Below, in pieces: positions 1 to 7,682 of a stretch of DNA of 28,537 nt. The translations under genes were made by a program, and so were the position numbers. The notes below the pieces were generated by a model. That model was not told the DNA's origin and searched no databases. It saw only the letters and a program-made list of their open reading frames with translations. Each line of letters starts with the position of its first letter. The first letter of the stretch is position 1. Location of the stretch: positions 1 to 28,537 of the forward strand of contig JBLHTU010000029.1 of the NCBI GenBank assembly GCA_047627515.1. The letters run 5' to 3'. The DNA comes from JAYPLE01 sp047627515. Lineage in GTDB: Bacteria > Bacteroidota > Bacteroidia > Cytophagales > Cyclobacteriaceae.

Positions 1-8
1 AGTTGTAA

Positions 9-251
9 GTGGAATGGAAAAATACACTTGCGCAGCCAACAACAGAGGAGGCAGTTTTGGAACGGTATGGGTTAAGTGAGCGCGAAGGCGAGGTGTTAGT
101 GCTACTGAAAGAAGGGCTTAGCAATCAAGAAATCGCTGACCGTTTATTTGTTTCCTTGAATACGATCAAAACTCATCTGGCAAGAATTTACCAGAAAATG
201 GGTGTTACTCGGCGTACACAAGCCATTCAGAAAACTGTCGTCAGAAAATGA
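9..251 (+). CDS. LuxR-type helix-turn-helix protein or C-terminal segment
   Basis: The 80-residue product is almost entirely a LuxR/FixJ-type DNA-binding domain: LSEREGEVLVLLKEGLSNQEIA, here residues 22-43, followed by the recognition-helix segment SLNTIKTHLARIYQKMGV. Such domains bind promoter DNA and usually sit at the end of a longer sensor or response-regulator protein. The assigned start is a GTG at 9 directly after an in-frame TAA at 6-8, so within this window the frame cannot extend further left. An alternative is a TTG at 57 with a purine-rich AGAGGAGG a few bases upstream. Either this is a small stand-alone regulator or it is the tail of a larger gene broken by a lesion at the window edge. 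A strong terminator follows the stop codon directly. The HTH family call is secure; the true start is not. Confidence 0.6.
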   Translation: MEWKNTLAQPTTEEAVLERYGLSEREGEVLVLLKEGLSNQEIADRLFVSLNTIKTHLARIYQKMGVTRRTQAIQKTVVRK

Positions 252-304
252 GCCATACTTTCGGGTGATTTTCACTAATTCACCCGAAAGTATGAAGGCT
301 TTTT
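251..304 (+). terminator. Rho-independent terminator after the LuxR-type gene
   Basis: A perfect 15-bp inverted repeat (254-268 and 280-294, arms beginning CATACTTTCGGG) encloses an 11-nt loop. Outer AGCC/GGCT bases can extend the stem around a 2-nt bulge, and a run of five T (300-304) follows. It begins at the stop codon of the LuxR-type gene. Confidence 0.85.
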
Positions 305-360
305 CAAGGAAATTATTTTTTATTGGAAGCTCATTCAAAGCACTCTAAAAGAATATAATT

Positions 361-906
361 ATGAAGCATGCATTAAAATTTGGAGCAATCGCCGGCTTAG
401 TCATGGTATCAAGTTGGTGGCTTGGGCAGTCGTTTTTTGCTCCAGAGGCCGGAGAATCTATAGATATGTCTAAGACTGAAGTTCTTGGCTATATCACCAT
501 GTTTTTGGCCTTGATAGCCGTTTTCGTTGGTGTCAAAGACGCTAGAGATAAAACGGGTGATGATGATGCCTATACATTTGGAACTGCCTTTAAGTTGGGG
601 CTAAATATCGTCTTTGTGGCAAGTCTAATTTATGTGATCGGCTGGATGATTTATTATCCCAATTTTATGCCGGATTTTATGGATCAATATACGGCAGCAC
701 AAATGCAATCCCACCAAGAGGCTGGCCTGTCCGAAGCTGAAATTATGGTGAAGCAAGAGGAAATGGATGCGTGGGTGGAGATGTACGAGAATCCCTTTAT
801 CATGGCAGGTTTGACCTTTATGGAGTTTTTCCCGATCGGTTTAATCGGAGCCTTGCTCTCTGCGGCGATCTTGCGGCGATCTTGCGGCGAAAGTGAGAAA
901 GGTTGA
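361..906 (+). CDS. DUF4199 family membrane protein
   Basis: This 181-aa hydrophobic protein has four predicted membrane segments, near residues 8-25, 42-59, 78-99 and 144-170. The layout is typical of the Bacteroidota DUF4199 family: an N-terminal helix starting KFGAIAGLVM, a polar VKDARDK loop after helix 2, a YTFGTAFKLG segment before helix 3, and a charged amphipathic stretch before the last helix. The family's function is not known. The gene stands alone between a terminator and a leader of about 115 bp. The extreme 3' end contains an 11-bp tandem duplication (GCGGCGATCTT at 862-872 and 873-883) that changes the reading frame of the last codons. With one copy removed the protein would end ...AAILRRK and stop, at 174 aa, instead of ...ILRRSCGESEKG. 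The family assignment rests on pattern memory without a search. Confidence 0.75.
   Translation: MKHALKFGAIAGLVMVSSWWLGQSFFAPEAGESIDMSKTEVLGYITMFLALIAVFVGVKDARDKTGDDDAYTFGTAFKLGLNIVFVASLIYVIGWMIYYPNFMPDFMDQYTAAQMQSHQEAGLSEAEIMVKQEEMDAWVEMYENPFIMAGLTFMEFFPIGLIGALLSAAILRRSCGESEKG
862..890 (+). repeat. 11-bp tandem duplication at the DUF4199 gene 3' end
   Basis: GCGGCGATCTT occurs twice back to back (862-872, 873-883), followed by a partial third copy GCGGCGA (884-890). The extra 11 bp is not a multiple of three, so it shifts the C-terminal reading frame of the DUF4199 gene and moves the stop codon downstream. Confidence 0.85.
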
Positions 907-985
907 TTAGATAATTAGTCAAAACGTATCTACAAATGAGTAGCATTAGAGGTACTATCCAAGTAATCAAAGGCCTCAGTTAACC

Positions 986-1008
986 TAGATTTGCCTACTT
1001 TGGTAGGC
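986..1008 (+). promoter_or_regulatory. Possible -7 box and leader hairpin before the propeller gene
   Basis: TAGATTTG (986-993) matches the Bacteroidota -7 consensus TAnnTTTG. No good TTTG is seen 19 nt upstream, so this is only half a promoter. It overlaps by one base a small hairpin, GCCTAC-TTTG-GTAGGC (993-1008), 15 nt ahead of the start codon. A tandem AATCGC (1010-1021) lies between the hairpin and the ATG. Confidence 0.3.
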
Positions 1009-1022
1009 TAATCGCAATCGCA

Positions 1023-2138
1023 ATGCCTAGGGTAGTCATCGTTATTATTTTTATAGTTCTGCACGTTACTAGTTTTGCTCAAGTATCGCCTCTAGAAGCT
1101 TACAGTCTCCTTGATCCTATATATAGCAACTTCACGACGGCTGATGGTTTGCCACAAGCATACGTGGCGTGCGTCGTTCAAGATCAGTACGGGTTTATGT
1201 GGGTGGGTACTCTTGCAGGTTTAGCAAGATTTGATGGCAACGAGTTTAGGAAGTTTACAAATACTACGGAGGGATCCAGTCAGCTCTCAACGCCACGAAT
1301 CATGGATCTTTGGTTTGATGGTGTCGACAAATTGTGGATTATGCACTTCAATCATAGAGTTGATGTGATGGACACAAAGACCTATGTCGTCACTCAGAAT
1401 GTAAATCCGATCAAAACCGCCTATTTCGATTCATTTCCCTTATCTGTTTCAAGTAAATCATCGACCCATAGATATTTTACAGTAGATCGTAGAGAGAACA
1501 ACTGGTTGTTGAAAGTGCAAGATCAGTATTTACTATATGACAGTACAAACACGAAGATGAGAAAGATTTTTGATCAAATAGGACCACCTAGATCAATCAT
1601 TCATGCATTTGAAGAGGACGAGTTAGGTCGTATGTGGAAATTAACGGATCAAGGGCTGCAAGTGAGTGATCAGTATTGGGAAAACTTCAAGCAGATCAAT
1701 TTCCCTATGGTGCTCGGGTTAAAAAATGAGTATCATTATAACAAGTCTATTCTCATACGGTTGCCAAGGGATCGCATGCTTTTTGCTTTGGGACAACGAC
1801 TCTTCATCTATGACGAAGGAGTAGAAATATTTAGAGAAATTCATTTACCTAAAATTGACGCGGTAGTTGAGGCTCAACTGCTGCAGTTCACCTTTGATGG
1901 GGAAAATCGCTTTGTTTTTGAGTATCGAGGGTTTGTTTGTCGGTTAGAGGATGATGAGTCAGTGAGTGTAATTTGGGAGCACCCTGAAAGAGATAAATTT
2001 TTAATTGCCGATTTATACATTGATCAATCTGAAGTGCTTTGGGTTAGCGTAAACTCAGGTGGTTTATATACGGTAGATTTATTGACGCAATCTCAAAAGC
2101 TGTTGATATTAACAGGAAGGATTATGGGCTTTTTATAG
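1023..2138 (+). CDS. Two-component-regulator-propeller protein, secreted; frame breaks before a caspase domain
   Basis: The product is 371 aa. It opens with a signal peptide (VVIVIIFIVLHVTSFAQ) and continues with propeller blades of the Reg_prop type: FTTADGLPQAYVACVVQDQYG followed by FMWVGTLAGLARFDG near residues 38-71, and a late blade with VLWVSVNSGGLYTVDLL near 340-356. Such propellers usually form the extracytoplasmic sensing part of hybrid kinases or similar receptors. The length fits about one seven-blade propeller, half of the common double form. After codon 358 the frame yields an unrelated tail (LLILTGRIMGFL) and stops. The -1 frame instead reads directly into a caspase-like domain, so the gene probably encoded a propeller-caspase fusion of about 600 aa, now broken by a single-base indel near 2095-2098. 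If translation ends at 2138, the protein lacks its effector. Confidence 0.65.
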   Translation: MPRVVIVIIFIVLHVTSFAQVSPLEAYSLLDPIYSNFTTADGLPQAYVACVVQDQYGFMWVGTLAGLARFDGNEFRKFTNTTEGSSQLSTPRIMDLWFDGVDKLWIMHFNHRVDVMDTKTYVVTQNVNPIKTAYFDSFPLSVSSKSSTHRYFTVDRRENNWLLKVQDQYLLYDSTNTKMRKIFDQIGPPRSIIHAFEEDELGRMWKLTDQGLQVSDQYWENFKQINFPMVLGLKNEYHYNKSILIRLPRDRMLFALGQRLFIYDEGVEIFREIHLPKIDAVVEAQLLQFTFDGENRFVFEYRGFVCRLEDDESVSVIWEHPERDKFLIADLYIDQSEVLWVSVNSGGLYTVDLLTQSQKLLILTGRIMGFL

Positions 2139-2167
2139 CGACTGACAAGTATGATAGCTGGTCAGAC

Positions 2168-2833
2168 TTGGTCAATCCGATTTTTGATTCTCAAACTATT
2201 AGGAAAGAGCTTGACGAAACGTACGGTTTTGAAACGGAGATGTTGGAAAACCCGGTACAAGAAGATATTCTGATTAAGCTCAAGGAATATGCAGCTAAGA
2301 AATATAGGCCTCAGGATCAGCTGTTAATTTTTATCGCTGGTCACGGGCAATTTGATGAGGGTTTTGGTGAAGGTTATCTTGTCGCAAAGAATAGTGTACA
2401 GAATGATGAAGCTAAAACTAGTTATATCGCGCACAGTATTCTCCGGAATGTAATCAATAACATCCCTTGTGATCATATACTACTCGTTATGGATGTTTGT
2501 TTTAGTGGGACTTTTGATCCCGTGATCGCACGTTCTCGCGGAGAGGTTTATGAGGGGATCGATGATTCAGAATTATTGGTTAGGAAATTATCAAAGAAGA
2601 CAAGACGGTACTTGACATCAGGGGGAAAGGAATATGTATCAGATGGTATACCAGGGAAACATTCCCCTTTTGCTGAAAAATTTATTGAGGTGTTGCGTAC
2701 TAGAGGTGGAGAAGATAGGATAATTACACTTACAGAAATGTACCCAACGCTTCAGCGTTTGAAGACGCTACCAAGAACAGGTGAGTTTGGAGAAAATGAG
2801 AAAGACAGTGATTTTGTATTTGTCCTGAAATGA
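2168..2833 (+). CDS. Caspase-like (C14) peptidase domain, 3' part of a frameshifted fusion
   Basis: The frame encodes a caspase-fold peptidase. The catalytic histidine is in LIFIAGHGQFDE and the catalytic cysteine in LLVMDVCFSGTFD, residues 59 and 111 counted from the TTG at 2168. The listed start is only nominal: there is no ATG, and the frame is open back to 2048. The first beta strand of the fold, DYGLFIATDKYDSWSDL, is encoded upstream of the TTG (about 2120-2170). The domain therefore begins in sequence that also encodes the end of the propeller frame. If the two frames are joined near 2098 the text reads ...DLLTQSQ-KAVDINRKDYGLFIA..., a natural junction. Bacterial caspase-like proteins (metacaspase/orthocaspase group) cleave cellular proteins, and several act in regulated death or toxin-like settings; no role is shown here. 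The gene ends 8 nt from convergent gpsA. Confidence 0.65.
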   Translation: MVNPIFDSQTIRKELDETYGFETEMLENPVQEDILIKLKEYAAKKYRPQDQLLIFIAGHGQFDEGFGEGYLVAKNSVQNDEAKTSYIAHSILRNVINNIPCDHILLVMDVCFSGTFDPVIARSRGEVYEGIDDSELLVRKLSKKTRRYLTSGGKEYVSDGIPGKHSPFAEKFIEVLRTRGGEDRIITLTEMYPTLQRLKTLPRTGEFGENEKDSDFVFVLK

Positions 2834-2841
2834 CAAACTGA

Positions 2842-3900
2842 TTACATAAAATCCACCTCAGCTCTGAAAGGAAACTTCATGAGGTAGTTATGTGCATCAT
2901 TGACCGTCATCTTGCCATGTAGGATGTTGTGCAGCGTTTCGGTCAGAGGCACTCTTATTTTATACGTTTTTGCCAATGCTTGGACAATGTTTATGGTCTT
3001 GATGCCCTCGGCTACTTCTTCCATGGTTGCCATGATATCATCGATGGTTTCACCTTGAGAGAGTCGTTTACCTACCGTAAAGTTTCGACTAAGTTCACTA
3101 GAGCACGTAGCGATCAGATCTCCTACGCCTGCCAGGCCTAAAAAAGCCTCAGCATTTCCACCCAAGGCTTTACCAATGTGCACCATTTCGACTAAGCCGC
3201 GACTTATAAAGAGTGCTTTAGAATTTTCGCCTAGACCCAACCCTGCTATGGTACCAGCACCCACTGCGATGATGTTTTTTAAGATACCGCATAGTTCTAT
3301 GCCGATGAGATCTGTACTTCCGTAAATCAAGAATCGATCATTTCGCAAGAGCTTTTGACCCATAGCGATTACTTCATCAAACTGACTGGCAACCACAGTA
3401 GCAGCTGGTTTTTTCTCTGCTATTTCTCTGGCTAGATTAGGTCCAGCTAAGCAGCCTACTCGTACGACAGAGCTTTCTTCTTGAATGACTTCGCTCATGG
3501 TACGTACCTCAGCACGCGTCATGGGAATTGCGGTGCCAGAATGAATGTCCAGATTTCGATCGAAATCAAATCCTTTGGTACCATGTATCATGATGTGATA
3601 CGGTTTTAGAAAAGGGGAGAGTTGGCGCATCATGTCCCGAAAATTTGCTGATGGTACCATCGGGAAGATGACATCGCACTCTTTGCCAATTCGACTTAGA
3701 TCACTTGTGACTTCTATCTGTTCTTCCAGTGTTTGACCTGCGCTGAGACGTGATTTTTGTAGTTCTTCGGCACGCTCTGGTGTACGTACATACAAGAGTA
3801 TATGCTTATTTCTTTCACTCAGGATATTGGCCATGGCAGTACCAAAGCTCCCAGCTCCTATAACGCCTACGGGCTTTTTAGATGTGTTTCTCGAGGCCAT
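2842..3900 (-). CDS. gpsA: NAD(P)H-dependent glycerol-3-phosphate dehydrogenase
   Basis: GpsA reduces dihydroxyacetone phosphate to sn-glycerol 3-phosphate, the backbone of membrane glycerolipids, in the cytoplasm. The 352-aa product has the Rossmann glycine motif GVIGAGSFGTAMA (about residues 12-24). It also has the IHGTKGFD segment, the substrate-pocket stretch ILKNIIAVGAGTIAGLGLG with the expected catalytic lysine, and LAGVGDLIATCSS. Length is normal for the family (about 330-350). The 5' end overlaps the 3' end of the upstream acyltransferase gene by 23 nt. The enzyme that makes glycerol 3-phosphate is thus translationally linked to an enzyme likely to acylate it or its product. Nothing unusual is seen in the coding sequence. 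Confidence 0.95.
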   Translation of the reverse strand: MASRNTSKKPVGVIGAGSFGTAMANILSERNKHILLYVRTPERAEELQKSRLSAGQTLEEQIEVTSDLSRIGKECDVIFPMVPSANFRDMMRQLSPFLKPYHIMIHGTKGFDFDRNLDIHSGTAIPMTRAEVRTMSEVIQEESSVVRVGCLAGPNLAREIAEKKPAATVVASQFDEVIAMGQKLLRNDRFLIYGSTDLIGIELCGILKNIIAVGAGTIAGLGLGENSKALFISRGLVEMVHIGKALGGNAEAFLGLAGVGDLIATCSSELSRNFTVGKRLSQGETIDDIMATMEEVAEGIKTINIVQALAKTYKIRVPLTETLHNILHGKMTVNDAHNYLMKFPFRAEVDFM

Positions 3901-5542
3901 ATCCTTCTAATCGATTGTGATAGTAATATAACGTTCCAGGGTCTTGAATGATGATCGAATCGCCTTTTCGGATAAGTGGCCTTTTTGCATGGTACATGCC
4001 TACGTTTTGCAATCCGTCCTTGATGGAGTCCTCCGCCTTGTCATTCATATGTTCGGCAATACCAACTTTGCCTTTCTTATGTAGCTTCATGATTCGCTTG
4101 CGGAGCTTTTTGTACTGCTTTTTGAATGATTCATAATCAAGTACCAATTCGTCGTCAGAGATTCTAAGGACTGAATATAGATCAAGTTTTGGATTGTTGC
4201 GCGCCAGCATTTTAAAGGCAGTATAAGCGACCAAGTGACTTGCAAATACACGGTTGTTGATATGGAATTCCTCTACGATTCTTTTAGCAAGAATCCGTAC
4301 ATAGGTTTGCTCTCGCTGTGTATCGACTGTAATGGCCCCTTCACTGACGAAATAATCTGACGGGTTGATCAGGTTACCATTTTTGTCGTAGCTCTTCCCC
4401 TCATCATCTACAAAATTCCCTAGTATATCCATTCCTTTGCCAATAGAGACAGAGATATCAGAGCCCTTGGTGAAAAATTTCAATAGAAAGGTAGCAATCT
4501 TGTAAGAAGTCGAAAACTCATCTGACTCCTTGTAGTAGCGTTCTTGCCCCGTACGTCGTAAATGTTCATTGATAAGTGCTGGCGCTTCCAATGTAAATTG
4601 ATAGTTGAGGACGACAGGTACAATGAATATCTGTTTTGCGTCGGCTCCTTTGTTCTGATACTGAATCCTTTGTGCTTCGATCGCGGTACCCAACAAACCA
4701 AGTTTTAGCGATTTTTCAATCTCTCCAGATCGAGACCGTGTTCCTCCTGGGAAAAACAAACTGTGACAGCCCCACCGCAGTGCCATACTGGAGTACGTCT
4801 TTAGCGTCTCCAAGTAAACAGGATTCTTTTTCCTTCTATCTACCTTGTACGCACCCAAGCTATTCATGAAATACGCAAAAATCTTGATATTGAAAAGATT
4901 AAGACCTGCGCCGTAAATGAATGCCGGCAGCCCAAGAAATTGAATCACCCATCCGATCAGAATTGAGTCCAAGTTGCTAAAATGTGTAGGTACCATCACG
5001 ACGGTACCCTTCAAGGCGAGTTTTCGAATGTGTTCTGTTTCACCTACGATTCGAATCTTATCGTCTAAGTCTAGCTGACGACTAAACAAAGACGTCATGC
5101 CTTTCACTCTAGTAGCATTGAGTAAGCGCGCAAAGCCAAATGTTATAAAGCCACGTGCAAAACGATATGAGTTAGATTTGAAATTCCCTCCAATTTCTGA
5201 AGCATATCGATTAATAATTTCTTTGAGAATTCCATCCTCCTGAGCTTCATGGTCTTCACTGCCTTGGCTATCAACCAATCGTTGCTGGACGGACTTCCAA
5301 AAGATATAGTCATCTTCTGGATCGACCACCCAAGGGTTGGTCTTAATACGGAGCTTTTCACGGTAGACGGTCATCTCCAGTTCTTCACGAAGCGATCTGC
5401 TCTTTCTCGATTTTTTTATATTCTCAAATGATTCTTGCGAAACTTCATCTATGAATTTCTTTCGATTTTTGGAGAGATTGACAATGGGCCATTGTCTCGT
5501 TCTGGGGATAATCTCCGAATACCTTACCTTGTTTTTTCTCAT
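3878..5542 (-). CDS. Glycerolipid acyltransferase (PlsB/PlsC superfamily)
   Basis: This 554-aa enzyme belongs to the glycerol-phosphate acyltransferase superfamily, which esterifies acyl chains to glycerol 3-phosphate or its 1-acyl derivative at the inner membrane. Block I is HFSNLD (H187-x4-D192), with the catalytic His and Asp. Block III is FFPGGTRSRSG (263-273), with Gly where many members have Glu. Block IV is IFIVPVVLNYQ. The protein is longer than PlsC (about 240 aa), with a charged N-terminal region of about 120 residues and a C-terminal extension of over 200. That makes it closer in size to PlsB-like enzymes; which of the two steps it performs cannot be decided from sequence. The 23-nt overlap with gpsA and shared strand indicate a phospholipid-synthesis operon, possibly with phzF (72-nt gap upstream). 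Confidence 0.85.
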   Translation of the reverse strand: MRKNKVRYSEIIPRTRQWPIVNLSKNRKKFIDEVSQESFENIKKSRKSRSLREELEMTVYREKLRIKTNPWVVDPEDDYIFWKSVQQRLVDSQGSEDHEAQEDGILKEIINRYASEIGGNFKSNSYRFARGFITFGFARLLNATRVKGMTSLFSRQLDLDDKIRIVGETEHIRKLALKGTVVMVPTHFSNLDSILIGWVIQFLGLPAFIYGAGLNLFNIKIFAYFMNSLGAYKVDRRKKNPVYLETLKTYSSMALRWGCHSLFFPGGTRSRSGEIEKSLKLGLLGTAIEAQRIQYQNKGADAKQIFIVPVVLNYQFTLEAPALINEHLRRTGQERYYKESDEFSTSYKIATFLLKFFTKGSDISVSIGKGMDILGNFVDDEGKSYDKNGNLINPSDYFVSEGAITVDTQREQTYVRILAKRIVEEFHINNRVFASHLVAYTAFKMLARNNPKLDLYSVLRISDDELVLDYESFKKQYKKLRKRIMKLHKKGKVGIAEHMNDKAEDSIKDGLQNVGMYHAKRPLIRKGDSIIIQDPGTLYYYHNRLEGYGLEKHI

Positions 5543-5614
5543 TTAGGGGTCAAATGCAGTTCGAAGATAACACAATCAGCTGGTCCGGCGGTTGACCATT
5601 TGTCACATATTCGA

Positions 5615-6508
5615 TTAGAGATAGATTTCTCCTTTTCCGACAAACTGTGCTTGCCCTCCGACTTTTACTTGTGTAATGTTCTTATCTACATCTTCCTGGA
5701 TGTCAATGTACATGGTGCTTGGTCTGCCCATCTCAAAACCTTGTTCGCTGACAAATGGACTCGGCTTGATGTCGTACTTGCGTAAATAGCAGCCAAGTGG
5801 GCCATTGGCTGACCCTGTAGCAGGGTCCTCCAAAATACCGGCCTCGGGGGCAAACATTCTTCCATGTACGTCACTTCCTAAACGTTCACCATCAGGGGTG
5901 AAAGCGTATATGAACGCATTACCAAAGCTGCTTTTTAATTTGTTGAACTTATCTAATCTAAAGCCTATTGATCTCACGGCAGATAGTTCTTTGACGGGTA
6001 TGATAATGTAGGGGACGCCGCAAGATATCCATTGGACAGGGTAGGGTAGCAGATCATCAGGCGCTAATCCAATCAAAGCAGCAAAATCTGATCTGTTAGT
6101 ATAAATTTTACCAAAAGTGGGTAGCGGTTGATACATGCTCGCCCATATTACTTGGTTGTCTTTGACCTCTAAATCAATTTTAATCTTGCCAATGGGCTGT
6201 TCCAGATATATAGATATTTTTTCGTCTTCCCGTAGGGAAAGATCTTTCGCTAGGAAAATGGCAGTGCCGACTGTAGGATGTCCAGCCGTTGGTAGTTCCT
6301 GACCTGGGGTAAAAATTCGCATTTTCTTCAATGAAGACTCATCCGACGCAGGGTATAAAAACACCGATTCCGAGAGATTGAGTTCAGTTGCCAAGGTTTG
6401 TAGTACCTCTTCTGGTAGATCAGAGGCATCTGGAAAAATAGCAAGTTGGTTTCCACAAAAGGGTTTATCTGTAAAAACATCCATCAGGTAGTAAATGGCT
6501 TTTTTCAT
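5615..6508 (-). CDS. PhzF family isomerase
   Basis: The 297-aa product has all landmarks of the PhzF/diaminopimelate-epimerase-like fold: the N-terminal DVFTDKPFCGNQLAIF, the catalytic glutamate in NLSESVF (about E47), TAGHPTVGTAIFLA, and the C-terminal EDPATGSANGPLGCYL signature. PhzF itself isomerises 2,3-dihydro-3-hydroxyanthranilate in phenazine synthesis. No other phenazine genes are present, and most genomic PhzF homologues have unknown substrates, so the name gives family and not pathway. It is transcribed away from the polyprenyl synthase gene; the 111-nt gap between the two real starts should hold both promoters. Length and motifs are intact. Confidence 0.9.
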   Translation of the reverse strand: MKKAIYYLMDVFTDKPFCGNQLAIFPDASDLPEEVLQTLATELNLSESVFLYPASDESSLKKMRIFTPGQELPTAGHPTVGTAIFLAKDLSLREDEKISIYLEQPIGKIKIDLEVKDNQVIWASMYQPLPTFGKIYTNRSDFAALIGLAPDDLLPYPVQWISCGVPYIIIPVKELSAVRSIGFRLDKFNKLKSSFGNAFIYAFTPDGERLGSDVHGRMFAPEAGILEDPATGSANGPLGCYLRKYDIKPSPFVSEQGFEMGRPSTMYIDIQEDVDKNITQVKVGGQAQFVGKGEIYL

Positions 6509-6619
6509 AAAAAATAAATCAATAGCACATAAAAATTGTTTGCTAAATTATACAAGACGAGCCGTTCGGCAAATACTGGTTTTTACGAGAGGTTAATCCG
6601 TGCTAATATTGCAACTATA

Positions 6620-7594
6620 ATGAATCTATCGCTTTCCGAAATCCAAGCTCCTGTAGCCAGGGAGATGTCCGAATTTGAAAAAAAATTCAGGAAGTCTATG
6701 CAGAGCAAAGTAATGCTGCTAGATAAGATTACTGGGTATATCGTCCGACGAAAAGGGAAGCAAATGAGACCACTTTTCGTGTTCCTGAGCGCGGGTGTCA
6801 CTGGAAGAATCACAGAGTCTACTTATCGCGGGGCATCCATGATTGAGCTGATGCATACTGCTACCTTGGTGCATGATGATGTGGTTGATGACTCTCATTA
6901 CCGTCGCGGCTTCTTTTCAATCAATGCGCTGTGGAAAAATAAGATTGCAGTATTAGTTGGCGATTTTCTTCTCTCACGGGGTTTGTTGCTCTCGATAGAG
7001 CATGGTGATTTCGATTTGCTCAAGATCGTTTCAAAGGCAGTGAAGGAGATGAGCGAAGGAGAGCTACTACAAATGGAAAAAGCTAGAAAGCTGGATATAA
7101 CGGAAGATATCTATTACGATGTCATCCGACAAAAAACAGCCAGTTTGATCACCTCCTGTTGTGAGGTAGGTGCTGCTTCAGCAGAGGCTTCTCCAGAATC
7201 AATTCGCTTGATGGCAAATTTCGGCACCAACGTTGGCATGGCTTTTCAGATCAAAGATGATCTGTTTGATTATGGAAATACAAGTATTGGCAAACCCACA
7301 GGTATTGATATCAAAGAAAAGAAAATGACGCTGCCTTTGATTTATTCTCTAAACCAAGTTGGCAGTAGTGAGAGGAAGAGAGTGATCAGTTTAATTAAAA
7401 AGAGTGCTGACAAGCCAAAAAATGTAAAGGAGGTGATTTCGTTTGTGAAAGAAACAGGGGGAATTGAATATGCGACTGAAGTGATGCACGAGTATCATTC
7501 TAAGGCCACTGGGATATTAGACAGTTTTCCTGATTCCCAGTATAAAACCTCACTGAAACAGTTGGTACAGTTCACCATCAACCGAACAAAGTAG
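6620..7594 (+). CDS. Long-chain polyprenyl diphosphate synthase
   Basis: This trans-prenyltransferase adds isopentenyl diphosphate units to an allylic primer to build a long polyprenyl diphosphate, in Bacteroidota most likely the side chain of menaquinone. With the ATG at 6620 the protein has 324 aa, the usual length. The first aspartate-rich motif is HDDVVDD (D86-D90), followed by RRG; the second is QIKDDLFDY (D213-D217). GKQMRP near residues 46-51 is the diphosphate-binding motif. The residue five before the first motif is a small Ala, which in this family permits long products. The frame is open upstream to an ATG at 6536, but those 28 residues do not resemble the family N-terminus, whereas MNLSLSEIQAPV does. 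Octaprenyl or heptaprenyl specificity cannot be told apart. Confidence 0.92.
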   Translation: MNLSLSEIQAPVAREMSEFEKKFRKSMQSKVMLLDKITGYIVRRKGKQMRPLFVFLSAGVTGRITESTYRGASMIELMHTATLVHDDVVDDSHYRRGFFSINALWKNKIAVLVGDFLLSRGLLLSIEHGDFDLLKIVSKAVKEMSEGELLQMEKARKLDITEDIYYDVIRQKTASLITSCCEVGAASAEASPESIRLMANFGTNVGMAFQIKDDLFDYGNTSIGKPTGIDIKEKKMTLPLIYSLNQVGSSERKRVISLIKKSADKPKNVKEVISFVKETGGIEYATEVMHEYHSKATGILDSFPDSQYKTSLKQLVQFTINRTK

Positions 7595-7645
7595 TCGAAA
7601 ACTTGGAATAATTACTGATAAAGTGTACCAGTTCAAATATCGTCC

Positions 7646-7653
7646 TACCTTTG
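7646..7653 (+). promoter_or_regulatory. Possible -7 promoter box for the FKBP gene
   Basis: TACCTTTG matches TAnnTTTG exactly and lies 29 nt before the preferred ATG at 7683, a normal leader length. No clear TTTG is present at the -33 position. It also argues against the GTG start at 7623, which would lie upstream of this promoter. Confidence 0.35.
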
Positions 7654-7682
7654 CAGGTCTTACATCATTAAAATTTAAAGAT

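Noticed and set aside
5435..5785. 116-codon plus-strand frame between the acyltransferase and phzF genes
   Set aside because: Most of it is antisense to the two real genes, and no domain or signal is visible.
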